The translations under genes were made by a program, and so were the position numbers. A stretch of DNA of 32,699 nt from Sphingomonadales bacterium (GTDB taxonomy: Bacteria; Pseudomonadota; Alphaproteobacteria; Sphingomonadales; Sphingomonadaceae): positions 1 to 32,699 of the forward strand of contig JAAFIB010000028.1 in NCBI GenBank assembly GCA_013297725.1, read 5' to 3'. Below, piece after piece: positions 15,767 through 22,864 of this stretch. Each line of letters opens with the position of its first letter. Positions within the stretch are counted from its first letter, which is position 1. The notes beneath the pieces are model-generated. The model had not been told where the DNA came from. It saw only the letters and a list, made by a program, of their open reading frames with translations, and did no database searches.

Positions 15767-16846
15767 ATGTTGCTCTTAGCTATCCTCGCGTTCACTACTC
15801 CAGCACATGCTGATCGCATCAAAGACATGGGGCAATTCCAAGGCGTCCGCTCCAACCAACTGACCGGCTACGGCATTGTTGTGGGCCTTGCCGGAACCGG
15901 CGACGATAGCCTTGATTATGCAACACAGGGTGTGAAGGGCGCTGTCTCGCGCTTTGGCCTTAGTCTGCCGCCCGGCGTGAACCCTTCATTGAAAAACGCC
16001 GCAGCGGTGCTGATTACGACCGACCTGCCAGCCTTTGCAAAGCCCGGCCAGCGTCTAGACATAACTGTGTCTGCATTAGGCAAAGCCAAATCGTTGCGCG
16101 GGGGCACGTTAGTACTGGCGCCGCTTTATGGTGCAAATGGCCAGATTTACGCGATGGCGCAGGGCAACCTTGTCATCGGCGGCCTTGGCGTTGAAGGCGC
16201 AGATGGATCTAAGCTTTCGGTCAATATCCCATCCGCTGGTCGCATTAGCGGCGGTGCAAGCGTCGAGCGCGCAGTCGACACAGGCTTTACCGCACAAGAC
16301 CATTTGCTGTTCAACCTGCACCAATTTGATGCCACCAACGCAGGCCGGCTGGCCGACGCCATTGACGGCCTGTTCGGTCAAGGCACTGCTAGTGTACTCG
16401 ACGGAGCAACTGTCAAAATCAACGCAGCTACAGGCGGCGACGCGCGCATCCGGATGATGGCGCTGATCGAAAACCTGTCAATCAACCGTGCCGATCCGCC
16501 TGCGCGGGTCATCATCAACGCCCGCACCGGAACTGTGGTCATAAACGGCGCGGTCCGTGTTGGGCCAGCTGTGGTGAGCCATGGCAAGCTGACGGTACGT
16601 GTCGATGAAGCACCAAGGGTCGTGCAACCACCACCGTTTAGCAGCGGTCAAACCGCAACCGAGCCAGCAAGCGATATCAGCGTCGAACAAGAGCAAAATC
16701 CCGCTTTCCTTGTCGAGCGAGGCACGTCTTTGTCGGCAATCTTGGATGCCATCAACCGTATCCGCGTTCCCCCCGGCGATCTTGTCGCGATATTAGAAGC
16801 ATTAAGCCAGGCAGGCGCGCTGACCGCCGAGTTGGTGGTGATATGA
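15767..16846 (+). CDS. flgI: Flagellar P-ring protein FlgI
   Basis: FlgI forms the periplasmic P ring around the rod. After a signal peptide ending in TTPAHA, the mature part begins DRIKDMGQFQGVRSNQLTGYG with IVVGLAGTGDD, the diagnostic FlgI N-terminus. It then runs through conserved blocks (DITVSALGKAKSLRGGTLVLAPL, NVTARVVINARTGTVVINGAVRVGP-like) to AILEALSQAGALTAELVVI, the standard C-terminus. From ATG 15767 it is 359 residues, matching the family. The frame is open back through the repeat to ATG 15596 and beyond, which would add a Pro/Gly-rich segment of about 57 residues before the signal. GTG 15752 is a third option and would supply an Arg to the signal peptide. ATG 15767 is preferred because GAGGGG (15754-15759) is correctly spaced as a Shine-Dalgarno. 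Confidence 0.9.
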   Translation: MLLLAILAFTTPAHADRIKDMGQFQGVRSNQLTGYGIVVGLAGTGDDSLDYATQGVKGAVSRFGLSLPPGVNPSLKNAAAVLITTDLPAFAKPGQRLDITVSALGKAKSLRGGTLVLAPLYGANGQIYAMAQGNLVIGGLGVEGADGSKLSVNIPSAGRISGGASVERAVDTGFTAQDHLLFNLHQFDATNAGRLADAIDGLFGQGTASVLDGATVKINAATGGDARIRMMALIENLSINRADPPARVIINARTGTVVINGAVRVGPAVVSHGKLTVRVDEAPRVVQPPPFSSGQTATEPASDISVEQEQNPAFLVERGTSLSAILDAINRIRVPPGDLVAILEALSQAGALTAELVVI

Positions 16847-17136
16847 TCCGCCCGCTTTCTTCCGCGTCGCAAGCGCCTATGCCTGCGCCCAGCAAGCCCG
16901 ATCCCGAACTGCGCAAAGCGGCCGAAGCATTTGAGGCAGTGATCCTGCGCCAGCTGATCGGCAGCATGCGCAGTGCAAAGCTTGCCGATGAAATGTTTGG
17001 ATCAAACGCGACCAGCCAGTTCCGCGAACTCGCCGATGCACGCACCGCCGAAAGCATGGCAACGATGCGCCAGTTCGGCATTGCGGCGTTGGTCGAAAAG
17101 CAGCTTACCCAAGCGAAAGCCACATCCAATGCCTGA
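16843..17136 (+). CDS. flgJ: Single-domain rod-cap protein FlgJ
   Basis: This 97-residue protein consists only of the rod-binding domain of FlgJ: ELRKAAEAFEAVILRQLIGSMRSAK (about residues 23-47), FGSNATSQFRELADARTAESMA and the terminal helix FGIAALVEKQL. In enterobacteria FlgJ has a second, C-terminal muramidase domain, which is missing here. In many alphaproteobacteria the hydrolase is a separate protein, and the transglycosylase gene at 9133-9927 probably fills that role. It overlaps flgI by four bases and flgK by eight, so its expression is tightly coupled to both. Confidence 0.9.
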   Translation: MIRPLSSASQAPMPAPSKPDPELRKAAEAFEAVILRQLIGSMRSAKLADEMFGSNATSQFRELADARTAESMATMRQFGIAALVEKQLTQAKATSNA

Positions 17137-18466
17137 TCTGATGAACATTGGCGCATCTGGCCTGCGTGCCTATTCCAGTGCGCTGGCGACGGTTGGTGAC
17201 AATATCGCCAACGCCCAAACCGCTGGCTATGCGCGCCGAACCGTTCGGCTGCGTGAAGCCCCCGCTGCGGGCGACATCGTTCTATCCCGCAACAGCATCC
17301 GCCCCGGCGGTGTTGAGGTTGCCGGTCTATCCCGCTCTGTCGATAGCTGGCTGGTTGATGATGCACGGATCTCGTCAGGCGACGCTAACCATGCCGCCAC
17401 ACGGATGAGCTGGATTGGCGCAGCCGAACGCAGCATTGCCGATGACGGCAATGGTATTGGCACCCGGCTGACCGCGATGTTCAACATCGCCGACGAATTG
17501 GCAAGCGATCCTGCTAGCCAGCCATTGCGACAACAATTCCTGTTGTCGATTGAGGAAACTGCCACCGGCTTTCGCCAAACTGCAGGTGCCCTTAGCCATG
17601 CGGCAAGCGGCGTTGCCGATGCCGCGACAGGCGAAGTCACACAGCTGAACACCGATCTAGGCGCATTAGAACGCGTGAATGAAGGCCTGCGCCGTGCGCG
17701 TGCCGGATCGTCTAATGAAGCAACGCTGCTAGATGAACGCGACCGCTTGCTTGATGCGGTTTCAAGTCGGCTGCCTGTGATCACCAGCTTTGATGCACGC
17801 GGTGCAGTGACTGTGAGGGTTGCCGGCAGCGGCGATGCTTTGCTCAGCGGCGGTTCCATTGCCAATATCAATGCGGCGGTTGGGGCGGATGGCCGTGTGG
17901 GCTTTTCGCTCACATCACCCAATCCTGCTATCATTGCACCCTCATCGGGCTCGCTTGCTGGCCTGACCGAGGCATCGAACCATATCGCCGATCTACGGTC
18001 CGGAGTGGATGCGCTGGCAGGACGCGTGGCAGGCGAACTCAATGCCGCGCATCAGGCAGGGCTAGATAGTAGCGGCAATCCGGGTGCGGCATTGTTTGCA
18101 TTCGGTAGCAGTGCAGCAACGCTGACCGCTGCTGCATTAACTCCGAATGATATCGCCGCCGCTGACGCATCAAGCGCCAATGGCAACATGCTGTCCCTTG
18201 CAAATCTGCGCGGGCCATCAGGTTTCGAACAAGCCTGGGCAGGCATCGCCAGCGCACAAGCGCAATCGGCGGCCTCTGCCCGCGCGCAAGAGGCCGCAAC
18301 GACAACTCGCTATGACGGAGCAGCTGCTGCACGCGACGCAATCAGCGAAGTCGACATCGACCGCGAAGCCGCCGACCTGTTGCGGTTTCAGCAAGCTTAT
18401 GAAGCCGCCGCGCGCACCATTCAGGTCGCGCGCGAAACCATGCAATCTATCCTCAACATCTTTTGA
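17129..18466 (+). CDS. flgK: Hook-filament junction protein FlgK (HAP1)
   Basis: FlgK is the first junction protein between hook and filament. From ATG 17129 the protein is 445 residues and begins MPDLMNIGASGLRAYSSALATVGDNIANAQTAGYARRTV, the characteristic FlgK N-terminus. The frame extends further upstream through flgJ, which is rejected as an antisense-free but out-of-family extension. The C-terminus (ISEVDIDREAADLLRFQQAYEAAARTIQVARETMQSILNIF) is the canonical D0 helix. The centre is shorter than in enterobacteria (547), as is common in alphaproteobacteria. The start overlaps the flgJ stop by eight bases, and flgL follows within 12 bases. Confidence 0.94.
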   Translation: MPDLMNIGASGLRAYSSALATVGDNIANAQTAGYARRTVRLREAPAAGDIVLSRNSIRPGGVEVAGLSRSVDSWLVDDARISSGDANHAATRMSWIGAAERSIADDGNGIGTRLTAMFNIADELASDPASQPLRQQFLLSIEETATGFRQTAGALSHAASGVADAATGEVTQLNTDLGALERVNEGLRRARAGSSNEATLLDERDRLLDAVSSRLPVITSFDARGAVTVRVAGSGDALLSGGSIANINAAVGADGRVGFSLTSPNPAIIAPSSGSLAGLTEASNHIADLRSGVDALAGRVAGELNAAHQAGLDSSGNPGAALFAFGSSAATLTAAALTPNDIAAADASSANGNMLSLANLRGPSGFEQAWAGIASAQAQSAASARAQEAATTTRYDGAAAARDAISEVDIDREAADLLRFQQAYEAAARTIQVARETMQSILNIF

Positions 18467-18477
18467 ACGGGCAGGCG

Positions 18478-19308
18478 ATGATTAACGCAACAGGAAACCG
18501 GATGATGCGCGAGATTGCGCGCCAATCGCGGCTTGCAAGCGATGTGGCGAACTCGCAGGTGCAGATTTCCACGGGGAAACGTATCCAGCGCACCTCTGAC
18601 GATCCAGTCGCCGCGGCGCGGGCGGCCAACATTCGCGCCCGGCAATCAGATGGCACGGCATGGGCACGCAATGTCGGCTTGGGAACAGCGTTAGTCAATC
18701 AAGCCGATACTGCGCTGGCATCGGTATCGAACCTTTTGGCAAGAGCGCAAGAACTGACATTAGCGGCCTCTAACCCGTCGACCAACACAAGCGACCGTGC
18801 GACATTGGCCGTCGAGATGACGGCAATCGCTGATGAAATTGATGTGCTGTCTGCGAGCAAATCTGCATTGGGCGGGCCGTTATTTTCGGCAACCGCACCA
18901 ATGGCTATGCGCTTTGATAAAGATACCGTTTTTGCGCCTGTTCCTTCGCGGTCCGCTGCATTCGACGTTGCTGGCACCGCGATCTCAACACAGCTTCGAT
19001 CCGCAGGCACAGCCATCGCGGCAGGGAACGTGGCCCAACTCTCAACATCGTTGACCAGCGTAAAGGCAAGCATCGACCATGTTGCCGATGCGCGTGCCGA
19101 GATTGGTATCAATGCCGGACGATTGGAGCGGTTGCGCGATACACAGGCCGGCAACAGCATCGCCCTGGCCGCTGAGCGGTCAACACTCGAAGATACAGAC
19201 CTGACATCAGCAATTGCACGGCTGAACGGCCAGACAATCACGCTGGAGGCAGCGCAAGCCGCCTTTGCGCGCATCAACCGGCGGACTTTAATCGATATTC
19301 TGGGCTGA
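18478..19308 (+). CDS. flgL: Hook-filament junction protein FlgL (HAP3)
   Basis: FlgL is the second junction protein, related to flagellin. The 276-residue product has a flagellin-like N-terminus (MMREIARQSRLASDVANSQVQISTGKRIQRTSDDPVAAARA, about residues 9-49), the typical segment ARAQELTLAASNPSTNTSDRATLAVEM and a flagellin-like C-terminal helix (ERSTLEDTDLTSAIARLNGQTITLEAAQAAFARI). A TTG at 18463 overlapping the flgK stop is an alternative start that would add five residues. ATG 18478 is preferred as the standard codon, although neither has a strong ribosome-binding site. It is the last gene of the flgB operon. Confidence 0.92.
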   Translation: MINATGNRMMREIARQSRLASDVANSQVQISTGKRIQRTSDDPVAAARAANIRARQSDGTAWARNVGLGTALVNQADTALASVSNLLARAQELTLAASNPSTNTSDRATLAVEMTAIADEIDVLSASKSALGGPLFSATAPMAMRFDKDTVFAPVPSRSAAFDVAGTAISTQLRSAGTAIAAGNVAQLSTSLTSVKASIDHVADARAEIGINAGRLERLRDTQAGNSIALAAERSTLEDTDLTSAIARLNGQTITLEAAQAAFARINRRTLIDILG

Positions 19309-19315
19309 TCGCGCG

Positions 19316-19341
19316 CAAACATCGGGCGCCATAGCCGTTAA
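19316..19341 (+). promoter_or_regulatory. Candidate FliA (sigma-28) promoter of motA-motB
   Basis: GCCGTTAA at 19334-19341 is preceded by CAAA (19316-19319) with a 14-base spacer. The -10 is identical to that of the fliD promoter; the -35 and spacer each deviate by one from TAAA-N15. The leader to motA would be about 47 bases. It is weaker than the flgM and fliD promoters. Confidence 0.6.
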
Positions 19342-19395
19342 CTCAAATAGCATCGCATCAGCGGCGGTGTATTTCCAATATGGAGTATTGCGCGC

Positions 19396-20259
19396 ATGTT
19401 TCCGATCATCGGCATAATTGTCCTGATCCTGATGGTCTTTGGCGGCTTTGCGCTGACTGGCGGCAATCTGGGTCCGGTGATGCATGCGCTGCCGCATGAA
19501 ATGCTGATCATCGGCGGCGCTGGCATCGGGTCGTTGATTATCGGCAATTCGGGCAAAGAGCTAAAGGCGCTTGGCGGCGGGTTGGCCAAAGTATTCAAAG
19601 GACCACAATTCAACAAACAGGATTATCTCGACTGTATTTTCCTTGTGTCAAAACTGATGAAAATGCTGCGCACTGACGGCCCGGTTGCCGTTGAACCGCA
19701 TATCGAGAATCCCGCCGAGTCAGCATTGTTCAGCGAATATCCAAAGCTGTTAAAGGATCAAACATTGATCCATTTGATCTGCGACACGCTGCGGCTAGTC
19801 GTTGTCTCGTCCGGTACGCTTGATCCGCATGCCGTCGAAGAGGTAATGGATAACAGCATAAAGAACCATCATCATCATACCGCCAAACCCGCCGAGGGAC
19901 TTCAAGGATTAGCCGACGCATTGCCCGCATTGGGGATTGTCGCGGCGGTTCTGGGCGTGGTCAAAACCATGGGTTCGATCGATAAACCGCCAGAGGTTTT
20001 GGGCGGCATGATCGGTTCTGCATTGGTCGGCACGTTCCTGGGCGTACTGCTGGCTTATGGACTTGTCGGTCCTTTTGCCAATCGGGCAAAGCAGATCATC
20101 GATAGCGATGCTGCGATTTATCAAACCGTAAAACAGATCATTATCGCATCGCTGCACGGGCATCCGCAGCCTTTGGTGATCGAGGCCGCGCGGTCGGGGA
20201 TTGAACATTCCAACCAGCCAAGCTTTGCCGAAGTGTTTGATGGCATGAGAGGACGCTGA
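19396..20259 (+). CDS. motA: Flagellar motor stator protein MotA
   Basis: MotA forms, with MotB, the proton channel that drives rotation. The 287-residue protein has two N-terminal membrane segments (residues about 2-24 and 33-50) and a cytoplasmic domain. It then has the membrane pair LGIVAAVLGVVKTMGSIDKPPEVLGGMIGSALVGTFLGVLLAYGLVGPFANR, which carries the conserved Pro residues that transmit torque. The sequence resembles proton-type MotA proteins. A run of four histidines (about residues 156-159, KNHHHHTAK) lies in the cytoplasmic loop just before the third membrane helix. Its stop overlaps the motB start by one base. A FliA-type promoter lies in the 87-base gap behind flgL. Confidence 0.96.
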   Translation: MFPIIGIIVLILMVFGGFALTGGNLGPVMHALPHEMLIIGGAGIGSLIIGNSGKELKALGGGLAKVFKGPQFNKQDYLDCIFLVSKLMKMLRTDGPVAVEPHIENPAESALFSEYPKLLKDQTLIHLICDTLRLVVVSSGTLDPHAVEEVMDNSIKNHHHHTAKPAEGLQGLADALPALGIVAAVLGVVKTMGSIDKPPEVLGGMIGSALVGTFLGVLLAYGLVGPFANRAKQIIDSDAAIYQTVKQIIIASLHGHPQPLVIEAARSGIEHSNQPSFAEVFDGMRGR

Positions 20260-21110
20260 TGGCCGCTAAGCCCGCCGAACCGATCCGCCCGATCATCGTC
20301 AAAAAGATCATTGTCGAGGCGCATGCGGGCCATCATGGCGGCGCGTGGAAAGTTGCTTATGCTGACTTTGTAACCGCGATGATGGCATTCTTTTTGCTGA
20401 TGTGGTTGCTGGGCGCGACGACGGAGAAACAGCGCAAAGCGCTTGCCGACTATTTCGCGCCGACATTGGTTCAGACCAAACAGGAAAGCGCAGGATCGAA
20501 CGGATTTTTTGGCGGCGATTCGATTACTTCGGTCGATAATTATCCAAACCGCGCCGGACAAACAGGAACGCGCAGCATCACGATTCCGCGCGATGCGAGC
20601 GGCGGGCCGAAAGAAGCGGCAGGAATTGAGAAGCAACGCGAGAAATTCCAGCGGCTGCAAAAAACGCTGGAACAGCGATTGAAGGCGAGCAAAGAACTGA
20701 AGCGATTTGCCAAGAATGTGCGCTTCACCGATACGCGCCAAGGGCTGCGGATCGATCTGGTTGATGAGGCAGATTTTACGATGTTTGTTTCCGGAACTGA
20801 TCGGATGACATTGGACGCAATGGCTTTGCTCAATCAGGTTGCGGCGCTGATTGCCGAAACCGGCAACGGCTTGATCATTCGCGGGCATACCGATGCGGCG
20901 CAATATACGCGCGATAAAGCGATGAACAATTGGCAGCTATCGGCAAATCGGGCCGAAGCAACGCGGGCTTTTTTGACGACGCGCGGAATTGCGAATGATC
21001 GGTTTATGCGGATCGAAGGCGTTGCGGATCGCGAGCCTTATATTCCAAGCGATGCATTTGATCCGCGAAATCGGCGGATGTCGATTACTTTGGGTTGGGA
21101 TCGGAGATGA
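20259..21110 (+). CDS. motB: Flagellar motor stator protein MotB
   Basis: MotB anchors the stator to peptidoglycan. The 283-residue protein has a short cytoplasmic tail (KKIIVEAHAGHHGGAWKVAYADF). Its single membrane helix contains the proton-carrying Asp36 (YADFVTAMMAFFLLMWLLGA), and a plug/linker region follows. The C-terminal OmpA-like domain contains TLDAMALLNQVAALIAETGNGLIIRGHTDAAQY with the peptidoglycan-binding NxxLSxxRAxxxxxFL pattern (NWQLSANRAEATRAFL). The Phe/Met-rich helix after Asp36 is of the proton-MotB type. It is co-transcribed with motA. The regulator gene follows after an AT-rich gap of 186 bases. Confidence 0.95.
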   Translation: MAAKPAEPIRPIIVKKIIVEAHAGHHGGAWKVAYADFVTAMMAFFLLMWLLGATTEKQRKALADYFAPTLVQTKQESAGSNGFFGGDSITSVDNYPNRAGQTGTRSITIPRDASGGPKEAAGIEKQREKFQRLQKTLEQRLKASKELKRFAKNVRFTDTRQGLRIDLVDEADFTMFVSGTDRMTLDAMALLNQVAALIAETGNGLIIRGHTDAAQYTRDKAMNNWQLSANRAEATRAFLTTRGIANDRFMRIEGVADREPYIPSDAFDPRNRRMSITLGWDRR

Positions 21111-21140
21111 GTTTTCCTCCATTTCGGGCGCATTGATCGC

Positions 21141-21236
21141 TTACACCTAGTTTACCATGACGATATTGCTCCGAAATGGATATAATATCATTATATCAAT
21201 AACTTAACTACAATTCAGTAACTTCCTGTTAACCAT
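21141..21236. promoter_or_regulatory. AT-rich control region of the sigma-54 activator gene
   Basis: The 186-base gap before the activator gene is much more AT-rich than its surroundings. It contains TTACACCTAGTTTACCAT (21141-21158), which resembles the CtrA full site TTAA-N7-TTAA with one mismatch per half. It also contains a perfect 19-base palindrome, gatataat-atc-attatatc (21179-21197), and TTAACCAT (21229-21236), identical to the Caulobacter CtrA half site. No sigma-54 or FliA element is visible. Control by CtrA is an inference from these motifs and from what is known in other alphaproteobacteria. Confidence 0.45.
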
Positions 21237-21296
21237 TTCCGTCAATCTTCTGGCCATCAAGCGGCGCACTTTCGCCGTATCAGGACAGGGACGAAT

Positions 21297-22316
21297 ATGG
21301 ACCACGCAACCGCAACACAAAACCACATACCAGCAATCGATGAGCTGATTATCGGCGATAGCGAGGCGACCACCCGGCTGCGCGCGATGATAAAACGGGT
21401 CGCAGATTCCGATGTCTCTGTGCTGCTGTCTGGCCCATCGGGATCGGGCAAAGAGCTGGTTGCGCAAGCGATCCATCTGGCCAGCCCGCGTTCGGCGCGC
21501 GGTTTTGTTGCGGTCAATTGCGGCGCGATCCCCAATGAGCTGATCGAATCCGAACTATTCGGCCATGAAAAAGGATCGTTCACCGGCGCCCATGCCCGGC
21601 GCATTGGCCATTTTGAAACTGCCGACAAAGGCACGTTGTTCCTAGATGAAATCGGGGACATGCGGTTTGATATGCAAGTAAAGCTGCTGCGTGTGCTGGA
21701 GGATCGCAAAGTCACCCGCGTCGGCGCATCCACCGCAACGCCGGTTGACCTGCGCATCATTTCGGCAACGCATCAGGATATCGATGCTGCGATGGCCAAC
21801 GGCCAATTCCGCGAAGACCTGTTCTTTCGGCTGGGCGTATTGATCCTGCGCGTGCCAGATCTTGCCAGCCGCACCGAGGATATCCCCGCGCTGATCACCC
21901 ATTTTCAAAAGGGCAAACGTGCAGGAACCGTCGCGCGCTTCGACGATAGCGGCATCGCCCGGCTGCAGGCGCATAGCTGGCCTGGCAATGTCCGCGAGCT
22001 ACGCAACTTTGTTGAACGCGCCGGCGTATTGATGGGCGGCGAAATGCTGAGCGAGCATGAGGTCGAGCAACTGCTGAACAACACGATGCCAAATCTGGTT
22101 GCGGTCAAAATCGGCTATGCTGCGAATACAAACGCTCCGCAAAGCACGACCATCGATTTGAAACAAGAGATTGAAACGATGGAACTGATGCGCATCCATA
22201 CTGCGCTGGAGCTAGCCGATGGTATCATCTCCGAGGCGGCACGGTTGCTGACATTAAAGCGCACGACGTTGATTGAGAAGATGCGGAAATATGGATTGCA
22301 GTCGGCCAACGCGTGA
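21297..22316 (+). CDS. Sigma-54-dependent flagellar transcription activator (no receiver domain)
   Basis: The 339-residue protein is an AAA+ enhancer-binding activator of sigma-54 RNA polymerase. Seen in order: about 20 N-terminal residues, Walker A GPSGSGKE (46-53), the sigma-54 contact loop GSFTGA (93-98, a variant of GAFTGA), Walker B TLFLDEIG (113-120), the sensor/arginine-finger region (REDLFFRLGVLILRVPDL, WPGNVRELRNF), and a Fis-type helix-turn-helix at the C-terminus (ISEAARLLTLKRTTLIEKMRKYGL). There is no receiver or GAF domain, unlike FlbD or FlrC, so phosphorylation cannot directly switch it on. Next to motAB and with three sigma-54 promoters in the cluster, it is the obvious activator of the flgA, flgB and flhA operons. 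A functional counterpart of FlbD/FleQ is inferred, hence no symbol. Confidence 0.9.
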   Translation: MDHATATQNHIPAIDELIIGDSEATTRLRAMIKRVADSDVSVLLSGPSGSGKELVAQAIHLASPRSARGFVAVNCGAIPNELIESELFGHEKGSFTGAHARRIGHFETADKGTLFLDEIGDMRFDMQVKLLRVLEDRKVTRVGASTATPVDLRIISATHQDIDAAMANGQFREDLFFRLGVLILRVPDLASRTEDIPALITHFQKGKRAGTVARFDDSGIARLQAHSWPGNVRELRNFVERAGVLMGGEMLSEHEVEQLLNNTMPNLVAVKIGYAANTNAPQSTTIDLKQEIETMELMRIHTALELADGIISEAARLLTLKRTTLIEKMRKYGLQSANA

Positions 22317-22337
22317 CCCCAAATGAAGAACTCCACT

Positions 22338-22434
22338 AAACCGTTAGTGCTGAGCTTGTCGAAGCGCGTCCCAAGGTTTCAACTGTCGTGTTTGACTGCG
22401 GGACGTGCTTCGACAAGCTCAGCACTAACGGTTT
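22338..22434. repeat. Long inverted repeat between activator gene and fliS
   Basis: The arms 22338-22365 and 22407-22434 are perfect 28-base inverted repeats (core ccgttagtgctgagcttgtc). Pairing continues inward with one mismatch through CGTCCC/GGGACG. The element lies 21 bases after the activator gene stop and 24 bases before the convergent fliS stop. It can form a strong hairpin in both directions and could serve as a bidirectional terminator. The sequence type is a known dispersed intergenic repeat style in sphingomonads. Confidence 0.85.
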
Positions 22435-22458
22435 TGGGTGGTAGGCATCGAATAAGCC

Positions 22459-22851
22459 TCAACCCGCAATCCCGTTCCAGGCATGAACCACAGACTCAAT
22501 CGCAATCCGCAATTCTGCCATCCGCTCAACATCGCCATCAGCAATCCGTGCGCTTAATTCTTCACTGATCGCAGCATAAAGCCCCGCCAACATAGGTGCC
22601 AGTTCGCCGCCTTGGTTGAAATCCAATCCCGTCTGCAACGACAGCAAAATCGCCCGCGCCTTATGCGCATAATCATGCGTTGAAAGCACCTGTCCGCGCG
22701 CAGCAGCCGCCGCCAGAACATCAACACAGATTAGCAATTCATCATACAGGATCGACACCAGCATATGCGGATCGGCACTCTCGATCCTGCTGGAAAGTTC
22801 CATTGATCGGTAGTGGTCGCTCGCGCGGCCAAAGCGGGGATTATGGTACAT
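22459..22851 (-). CDS. fliS: Flagellin export chaperone FliS
   Basis: FliS binds the C-terminus of flagellin in the cytoplasm and prevents premature assembly. The 130-residue all-helical protein begins with a FliS-like N-terminus (RASDHYRSMELSSRIESADPHMLVSILYDELL, about residues 9-40). It also contains ALSLQTGLDFNQGGELAPMLAGLYAAI, matching the family's LRxxLDxxxGGEIAxNLxxLYxY pattern. The length is typical. It follows fliD by 13 bases and shares its FliA-type promoter. Its flagellin client is probably the gene at the right edge of the window. Confidence 0.93.
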   Translation of the reverse strand: MYHNPRFGRASDHYRSMELSSRIESADPHMLVSILYDELLICVDVLAAAAARGQVLSTHDYAHKARAILLSLQTGLDFNQGGELAPMLAGLYAAISEELSARIADGDVERMAELRIAIESVVHAWNGIAG

Positions 22852-22864
22852 TCAAAGCCCCCGG

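Noticed and set aside
17227-18042. 271-codon open frame on the minus strand inside flgK
   Set aside because: It mirrors the codon pattern of flgK, is Ser/Ala/Pro/Arg-rich without any domain, and has no ribosome-binding site.
19863-19882. Four consecutive histidines in MotA as a metal site
   Set aside because: They lie in the variable cytoplasmic loop of MotA, where charged or histidine residues are common; nothing else supports metal binding.
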